Below the pieces are notes generated by a model. That model had not been told where the DNA came from. It was given only the letters and a program-made list of their open reading frames with translations, and did not search any database. A stretch of DNA of 64,000 nucleotides from NCBI GenBank assembly GCA_945643635.1, contig CALZFC010000021.1, forward strand, positions 3,236,501 through 3,300,500, read 5' to 3'. Shown piece by piece: positions 57,030 through 64,000 of the stretch (positions are counted from its first letter, which is position 1; the number at the start of each line of letters is the position of its first letter). The position numbers were made by a program, and so were the translations under genes. The DNA is from Allodiplogaster sudhausi (lineage: Eukaryota > Nematoda > Chromadorea > Rhabditida > Diplogasteridae).

Positions 57030-59421
57030 TTAGCTATAACATGAGAATCTGGAAACAGTCAACTTGCTGACGAAAATTTCTATGCAGAATACACAAAATG
57101 CAAGCAGTAAGCCGAAGAATTCAAGGCCGAAGGCACCAAAAACTGACCAGAAGCCTGAAGTATGTTCGTTCTTGAGAATATACAAAAACTCTTATTTATT
57201 TGAGTCAAAAAGTGATAACATATAAGGAATGACTCACTTAGCGGTCCTTTTCCGGAGCGGGACGCAAATGGAAGAGCTTTGCAATGTAAATGTTCTTGCT
57301 TGCCGTCCCGATCCTATAAGAAAGCAAACGGATAAAAAAATAGTCATGCATGTCCATGTTGAAAATAATTACATGAAAATATCTGTTGTACACGTGTTCA
57401 ATCATCGCTCCGTTGCGTAGTATCAACTTGTTAATGATTGGACGCCATCGATTGCTCTTCGACCAGATAAAATGTGCGGTTCGGAAAGGAAGGTCTAGAA
57501 AGACAATGGAAGAAGAGCATTTTATTCACGAGAAATGAGATACCTTCATCAAAGATTAGAACATGGCACGTCCGCTTAACAAAGTTCATTGTATGAAGAT
57601 CCTCTTGGGACTGTAGGATGTACGCCTTGTCAGAGGAAAGAAGAGCTACCGCTTCTTCGGGATTCTCGATAAGGACCTGTGCAAATACGAAATATGAGAA
57701 TGAGATGTGATATTTACTATCTGTCAGAACTGAATAAGGCATCTTTTTTTTAAAAATATATATTTACAATTGGGTTGTGGACGGTCGCACGCCTTAGTTT
57801 TATGAAAAACGAGTCGTTCGAGTTGAGATAATCTTGATGAAACCTGTAAAACTATTTTTTTTAACTGGGACAAGGTAGATAAAGCTATGGATCGAGTGAA
57901 CTTGTAACTATTTGAGATTTCATGCTCTTCTGGGACGAATTCATTTTCCCTGAACCATGTTTCCTTACATAATGTTCTTAAGCTCTACTCATGGCATACC
58001 AGTGAGTAGGGTTGCATATCAGCTTGAACAGCCCATCTCGAATCAATCGGATGACATCTTCAGTATTTTTGATCACTCTGTTGTCGACCGGATTCAAAAG
58101 AGCTGTTAGTACACAACCGTTGTAGAGCTGTGGGATTAGGCCGGCGAGGAAAACAGAGAAAAGAAGACGAGAGAGCAGCTCTGTGTTCAACAGAATAATC
58201 TTTAATAATTGCGTGGCAGTGTACAGTAAGGCCATCCAATATACATGCCTGAACGAAATCTTCCTTGCGGCGCCCTCCCGGCTCGCATAGCATCAACGAC
58301 ACTCCACAGTGGCTGGAAAAGGCAGTAGGGAGATTTATGTAATAGAAGAACAAAAACCACGCTAATGGTCCTCCGTGTGTTGACTGAGTACTCCATTTGT
58401 TCGATTACTGCCCAAAGGGCCCAAAAGACAACGAAGACGAGCAGCATGCTGAGCCAGACATCTGTAGAGTAGGGACGTAAGATTCTGCCGAGCAATGCCC
58501 ATAAATGCTGCGGCTGTTCGCGAACTGCGAACACGGGCTGAACCTGCAAGAAATTGCAAATGTAACTGTCATATTATGTCATTATGCAAATAGAGAACAA
58601 GAACATATTAGTTCTACAATAGTGAACTAGTTTGAGTTTCTGAAACGAATGGATTTAGATCGAAAAAAAAATCATTCTGCATATTTTCAGACTTTATAGT
58701 ATTATATTTTGTGGCAGTAATAAGATATGTTAGGTTTTGCCGGATTCCTCCTCTAATGTTGATCTGAAATGTACTTCCAATCTTTTACGGAGCTAAAGTG
58801 AGTACGAATAATTTCATTTTTATTAGGCCTTTTAGAAAATCGACTGGGTAGCAAGACAAGTCTTTTTGAAGCTTCGAGGGACCTGAGTGACGGAAATGGA
58901 GTAGTCAAAATCGGAATCTCGCTGCTTCGTCTTCTGGAAGAAGCCGCATGAAACATCGAACGTGCCATCGCTTAGTCCGTTTCGAAAGGCAACTTCTGAC
59001 CCATTCGGCTGCGAGCAATAAATAATAATAATAATATTGATGGAGATTTGTTGTATTTTATAAGCCGCATAAGCCGCACCTTTTTTTCTATCGATTTTAA
59101 CGAATCATTACTAAAGATTCAAATGATTCTAACCAATCGAATATCTGAATAAAGGGCATTCTGAGGGTTGGATGTGAGTTCGCCGATAATCCACTCGATA
59201 GATATATTTCCATCGAAGGCAAGGTTGTTGAGAATCTGATTGGGAAATACCATTGATGTTTCTGTTGAAATTGCACAATATTGCTATAAATTTAAAACCT
59301 CGAGGCACCATCCGGGAAATGGACAATTTCGACTAGGCGACAGCGTTGGGAAAGGCTCGCAGGAACCATTCGCCTCGGGTGGTTCATCATATACCAGAAC
59401 TCGAAGAGTTTGTCGAATCAT
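57030..59421 (-). CDS. Divergent ionotropic glutamate receptor-like protein, copy C (452 aa)
   Basis: Exons 59299-59421, 59134-59235, 58883-59008, 58249-58543, 58000-58180, 57768-57843, 57544-57676, 57373-57494, 57238-57313, 57030-57154; total about 1359 nt. The ligand-binding S1 half has LRVLVYDEPP, a Cys-rich SCEPFPTLSPSRNCPFPGWC, IEWIIGELTSNPQ, and QRDSDFDYSISV, where the Arg plus D-Y-S matches the agonist-binding R-x4-D-F-S of iGluRs. M1 VWLSMLLVFVVFWALWAVI; M3 LFSVFLAGLIPQLYNGCVL (in place of SYTANLAAF); S2 follows from TEDVIRLIRDG to NGAMIEHVYNRYF; M4 FGLEFFGLLLAFCVFCIEI. There is no amino-terminal domain and no visible signal peptide, so an upstream exon may be missing. The intron at 58248 uses a GC donor. 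Confidence 0.75.
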
Positions 59422-60329
59422 CGGCTTGTGTAGACGAGGAAGCACTCGAGCAAATGAACCCGTCGTCTACTCTTTCTGTCACACATAAACAATTTCATTG
59501 TTTTCGTTTCTTGCCATTTCTGAGGCAGCATAAAAAGGAGACGCAGGTGCAGGTGCATTCAGTTTCTCTTTCGAAAACCACTATACCCACAGCGCGGTTC
59601 CCGCATCCGCAACGAGGAAGGGATACTTCTCTTACCAGCCTGGTCATGATTACCTCTCGCACCACACGGCTATTTTTCTAGTGAGGTAGACTAGCTGGCA
59701 CAAGAATGTTATGACGTACATACATACGAATAATTGAAGTTATGGCGAAATATTATGTTATTTTAACAAGCATGTACATTTATTTAGAATTTATGTATTT
59801 ACCTTATTTATCTACATCGATTAAAATGAGACGACACTGGCAGAAATATGAGGCAGCCGGATAACAAAATAAATGAATAAGCATCGCGCGGGGTAAATAA
59901 GGAAATACTGTGCTTAGATAAAAACAAACCAAATTAATTCAACATAATTCAATTTGTCTAGCAATAGGTGGAAATGGGGGAACGCATTGGGGATAAGGAG
60001 TAGAGGAAGCCCCAGACTGGCAGGACCCGACGACTGTGCTTTGTTGTTGATTTATTTGAACTTTCATTTTACAATATGTCAGCCACGACACAGTATTCAT
60101 CTGAGAAGACTTATTTTCAGCCTCTTTGGAATTCGTTTAATCTTATTTCCATATTTCAAAGTATTCATAATTAATGAAGCGCCAGATAAGCAAGAAGGAG
60201 TGACTGATGAAAGGTTATGACAATTATGTTTCTTTAGAAGTAGCTGTGGTTCGATGTATAATATCGATTTATAATACGACAATTCAGTTATGAGCATCGA
60301 TATCTACATTTTGTCAGAAAATGGCATAG
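59422..60329. other. Spacer, no gene seen
   Basis: Should contain the promoter of copy C and the 3' UTR of copy D. Plus-strand frames here are simple antisense of copy C exon 1 or lack support. Confidence 0.45.
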
Positions 60330-62955
60330 CTAAACACAAAATGCGTGATTTTCTTTATGTTTCCGCCACCTCGCAGCAGAGAGACTTCTAGCAATTATCT
60401 CAATGCATAATACTAACGATGCGACAATAAAGCCGCCGAATGCGAGAGCGAAGATTCCAAATACCGATGAGAAATATGAACGAGTGTTTATAAATAATGC
60501 TTGCTGCATTGGATGATTAATGTATTATATTAAATATAATATTTTAACCAAGACGACTCTCCAACCCAGTGGTCCACGTCCTGAACGTGCGGCGAACGGA
60601 AGAGGCTTACAATGTTTACGCTCCCTCCTCCAATCACGATTCTTCAAGTGAGATAACAACACCAACAATGCACCCACGACGAAGACCTTGAAATTTCGCT
60701 GATACACATGCTTAATCATCGCGCCGTTCTGAAGAATCAAGTCGTCAATGATGCGCCTCCACGGATTGCCTGGGGCCCACACAAAGTGAGACGTACGAGT
60801 GGGGAGTCCTCAAGTTTGATCTTGGTCAAATGGCATTAAAGGAGGTATCCGGGGAATAATTAACCTATGTTTTGTTCTATGTTGATAAGTTCATATTGGC
60901 GCAAAACATCTATCCAGAAAGTTTGAGCGAGTTTCTTTAATTACATTCTGAGCAAAAGCAACGTGAAATCTGGCGGGTAGAGAATTAGCTACGGTATGTC
61001 AGAGCCGCCCTCCTTTTTCACATGCTCTCTCGACCGAGCGACAGGCAACTTTTTGAGCGCGCGCATTCAAACTGGTTCTCTAGCGCTACTGTACAATTAT
61101 TCGCCGGATACTTCCTTTAAGAATAGATCCAAGTTAAGTATCTGAAATATATATGTAAGTGGGAGACGTTACTACTAAAAAATGAGTATCAAAGTTTTAT
61201 TAAAGCTTATTCCACAAATAGGGACTGGGCCCGGTGGGTGAAGGCAAGATGAAAGGCATCTGTTCATGACTGCGGTTCGCATCCAAGTGGTGCACATGTT
61301 TCCATCGAATTCGTCACGACGTCACACAAATGAGTATATTGTAGTTGCAATACCTTGTTCGAAGAGAAGAACATTGCACATCTGATGCATTTCGGGCATT
61401 ACTCTGCTGTCTTCTTGCGTCTGGAAGATGTAGTCATTTCCCGTCTCCAGAAGATGTACCTCTGCTTCGACGGTAGGCACAAGCACCTGCGCAATTTGCA
61501 CTATCTAACACTCATCCCGGCGAACGAGAACTTACAACTGGATTGTTCTCAGTCGCCTTTCTGAAGCCGACAAAGAACGGCTCGGTCGAGTTGAGATATT
61601 CTTGATAAAACCTTTAAAATACAATCTGGATTGAATAAAGGTATGGAATGATAACCAAGAGAATTCCAGGCAGATTAATCTGAGAGTCCCTTCTCGAATC
61701 AGCCGAACGACATCTTCTGTGCTGTTGATGGTCCTGCTATCGTCTGGTTCAAGCAAAGCTTTTAGCACCAGACCTGTATAGAGTTGCGGAATGAGTCCAG
61801 CTATGAAAACTGCGAAGATGAGTCGCGAAAACGCCCCTAAATGAAAAAAAAATGCTAATTTCTTAATGATTTTGACCAGGGACAAGAATGAATATTCTTG
61901 CCAGAGTGGAGCTGCTCAGGGCTTGAAGGTCCGTTTCGAAGCGCGTTAATGACATTCCAAACAGGCTTCATACCTTGTAGGTCCCGAGAATAGTTCCTGA
62001 CCACATTAACATTCCGGGGCAGGCAAACGGAACGCTCAACTCTCTCGATCGCTATCCAAAGGAAGCTGAAGACCGCGACGACAAGAAGCATGCTGAGCCA
62101 GACATCTCGAGAGTAGGGATGGAGGAACTTAGCGAGAATTGTCCACAATGGTTGCGGCTGCTCCCGCACTAGAAACACTTGCTGAATCTATAAATATTTA
62201 CATTTCTTTAATTTATGTACATCTCACAAATTAAGTCCTTTAGAAAATCTTATTGCCATATACTTTAACATGTTTGAAAAACAGAAAAGAAAGATAACAA
62301 TTATCTTCAAACGAAAACGCGACCTCAGTGACAGATTGCGAAAACTCAAAATCGATTTCGCGCTCCTCTGAACGTTGGTAAAATCCACAGAAGAGGTCGA
62401 AGGCACCGCCGAAAAGCCCGTCGCGAAAAGCAACCGCGGAGCCGTTCGGCTTCAGCATACGGTTACAACACATAATTCGAGATTAAGAACATAAGAAAAA
62501 TTTATCGAGTTTCGAAGGTTGCCCTGCTTAACTGAATGGAATCCGAGTAAACTAGGCAAAATGTTTTAAAGATTTTTTAAAGTAAACATTGTGCTAACCA
62601 AATCAATGTCTGAGTACAGAATGTTACGTGTATGATTAACAAAATTGCCGACGATCCATTCAATTTTAATGTTGCCGGCGGAGATTGCTTAGGATCTGAG
62701 AATGAGGAAGAAAGTGAGCAGAACAGAAAGAAAACAAGTTAGGTATGCATTATTTGTACATACTTCCTTAATATCGATCAATAAATGTTTGAGTACTCAT
62801 TTGTTGCTCCGAACCTCGAGACACCAGCCGGGATATGGACAACTTCGCCGAGGAGACAACGTTGGAAAAGGCACACATGAGCCGTTTGCATTGGGCATTC
62901 CATCAACAAGAAGCACCCGAAAGGGCTCCTCATACGAGTTCGATCTACCGCGCAT
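60330..62955 (-). pseudogene. iGluR-like copy D, intact except a 5-nt frameshift in exon 2
   Basis: Exons 62815-62955, 62599-62695, 62324-62449, 61902-62187, 61656-61836, 61536-61611, 61354-61486, 60687-60808, 60566-60641, 60330-60499. Exons 3 and 5-9 have exactly the lengths of copy C. Exon 2 is 97 nt instead of 102: the start reads ILSNL in one frame and NIKIEWIVGN in another. All other exons are open: SCVPFPTLSPRRSCPYPGWC, EREIDFEFS, M1 VWLSMLLVVAVFSFLWIAI, M3 IFAVFIAGLIPQLYTGLVL, S2 TEDVVRLIREG to NGAMIKHVYQRNF, M4 FGIFALAFGGFIVASLVLC. The intron at 61901 has a GC donor at the same position as copy C. Either a very young pseudogene or a base-call error; restored length would be about 470 residues. 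Confidence 0.7.
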
Positions 62956-64000
62956 TCAAGAATTCTCTTTTTATCGAGTTGCGAAGATTCGCGAGCTGTG
63001 TTAGGCTTCTTTGAGTTCTGCATACTCAAACGTGTGTGGATGCGCTTCCTGTTGTTCGCATCTCCTGTTGTGCAAAAACTGAGTAGGAGGCCGAAAAGAT
63101 GCAGAAATTTGGAAGTACAATAAAGGAAGATGCAGGTATGACTAGGGTTAGCTGCTTGCGAGAGAGACAAAGCAAGGGAGGGTGAGAGGGAGATTGATGG
63201 GAGAAATAGAGGGGAGAAATACATACCTCCGAGTCCATGTTTGTTGTGAGCTGTGCATGTTTGTCAAACCGCCACAATAAAACTTCACACAATGAGATAG
63301 TGCGCACTTTCACACATTATCAAACACGAGAGAACTCTACGAAACTGGCTGGATGCTCAACAGTGCAATGATGCATGAGAACAAATTAAACATCAGATAT
63401 TCGCAAACCTTTTCAATCTACTTTTTTGCTTCACGAATGACATATTGTTACCAATTTATTGATGATATTACAGCTTAAATACACCAGATTGCAAACTGTA
63501 ATCCAAATTGGAACAAGCAAAAGCCGAACACCACGAACCACTTCGGTTTATGAAGTAGACATGATTGCCATAACACACAGCACTTCGAAACAGTGGTTCT
63601 GCATTCAAAAGTTCACACGCTATGTTCGAACCTTCCGCCTTTTTTCATACATGGAAAGTCGTTACGCTTAAAAAAAATAAATTGGCGGATAACCCTTCGG
63701 GCCAATGTATTCATGAGCTTGGAAGCGTCCATATCAAGGCAAGCTACCGACATTGGCCGATATATTCGTTTAAAAAGTACACTGCTTCATATTTGTTTAT
63801 TCATTCCTATTTCGTGTAGTAATGTGTTCAAAGACTTTATTTACTTGCCTTTCATGCTTCAATTTTTTTCTGGAAATGCGATGAGTCAGTTGCGAACTCG
63901 CTGTGCCAGAGTCTCGATAACATAGTTTTCTCTCACTGTTATCAGCGAGCACTTCATTCCAATCAGTGAAACTTAACGAAAGTGAAAAGGAACTATGCAA
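62956..64000. other. Spacer to window end, no gene seen
   Basis: Upstream flank of copy D, with a GA-rich stretch around 63155-63220. A minus-strand frame MKVRTISLCEVLLW at about 63313 ends in a good donor (gag/gtatgt) but cannot be linked to copy D. No supported gene. Confidence 0.4.

Noticed and set aside
58320..58367. A 48-nt intron in iGluR copy C (gtggtt…tttccag)
   Set aside because: Copy D has coding sequence of nearly the same length there (286 against 295 nt exons), so the segment is more likely translated.
61230..61300. tRNA-like ggttcgcatcc motif
   Set aside because: No cloverleaf could be formed around it. I found no convincing tRNA or rRNA gene in the window.
63227..63313. MKVRTISLCEVLLW frame as the first exon of copy D
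   Set aside because: Ends in a good donor, but copy D has its own ATG in exon 1 right after an in-frame stop, and the peptide is not signal-like.

Overview
This is nuclear DNA of a nematode; I cannot name the species. Evidence: a nuclear hormone receptor whose DNA-binding domain has the nematode-type recognition helix CRACAAFFRR, small intron-rich genes with TTTTCAG/TTTTAG acceptors, a two-domain ShKT secreted protein, a tandem family of short 7TM serpentine receptors, and a divergent Cys-loop channel. There is no prokaryotic organisation. I built gene models by hand from splice sites, reading-frame phase and protein family logic; where three tandem paralogues give the same exon lengths the models are strong.

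Layout. 1-18.5 kb (+): a 5'-partial NCAM/Fasciclin II-type adhesion gene (five Ig, two FnIII, one TM), with huge introns full of (GA)n/(CT)n tracts and a roughly 420-residue Asp/Glu/Lys-rich block spliced into the middle of Ig4. 19.9-20.3 kb (-): a Tyr-rich secreted peptide with TATA box and poly(A) signal. 21.2-23.7 kb (+): a complete 418-residue Cys-loop channel. 24.0-26.9 kb (-): a secreted phospholipase A2 and a two-domain ShKT protein. 27-30 kb: no gene seen. 30.1-33.1 kb (+): nuclear hormone receptor. 33.2-35.1 kb: relics of duplicated genes and a small membrane protein. 35.3-39.7 kb (+): a full-length-looking but frameshifted LINE. 40.1-42.4 kb (-): an unrecognised coiled-coil/Ser-rich gene with an inverted-repeat element in one intron.

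43-63 kb (all -): a chemosensory-looking cluster in which three intact 7TM receptor paralogues (312, 312 and 315 residues, identical nine-exon structure) are interleaved with a family of very short, divergent ionotropic glutamate receptor-like genes: one intact (452 residues), one nearly intact with a 5-base frameshift, one clearly decayed, plus a relic at 33 kb. Two mobile elements mark the spacers: a foldback-type element (48.3-49.6 kb) whose arms are made of a ~31-bp tandem repeat and which carries a retrotransposon gag fragment, and a C-rich MITE (51.5-51.9 kb) that is absent from the paralogous spacer of the third receptor.

Working together: the adhesion molecule, ligand-gated channel, 7TM receptors and iGluR-like proteins are all surface/neuronal-type genes; PLA2, ShKT and Tyr-rich products are secreted. 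No operon is evident. A recurrent oddity is the use of GC-AG introns at six sites.
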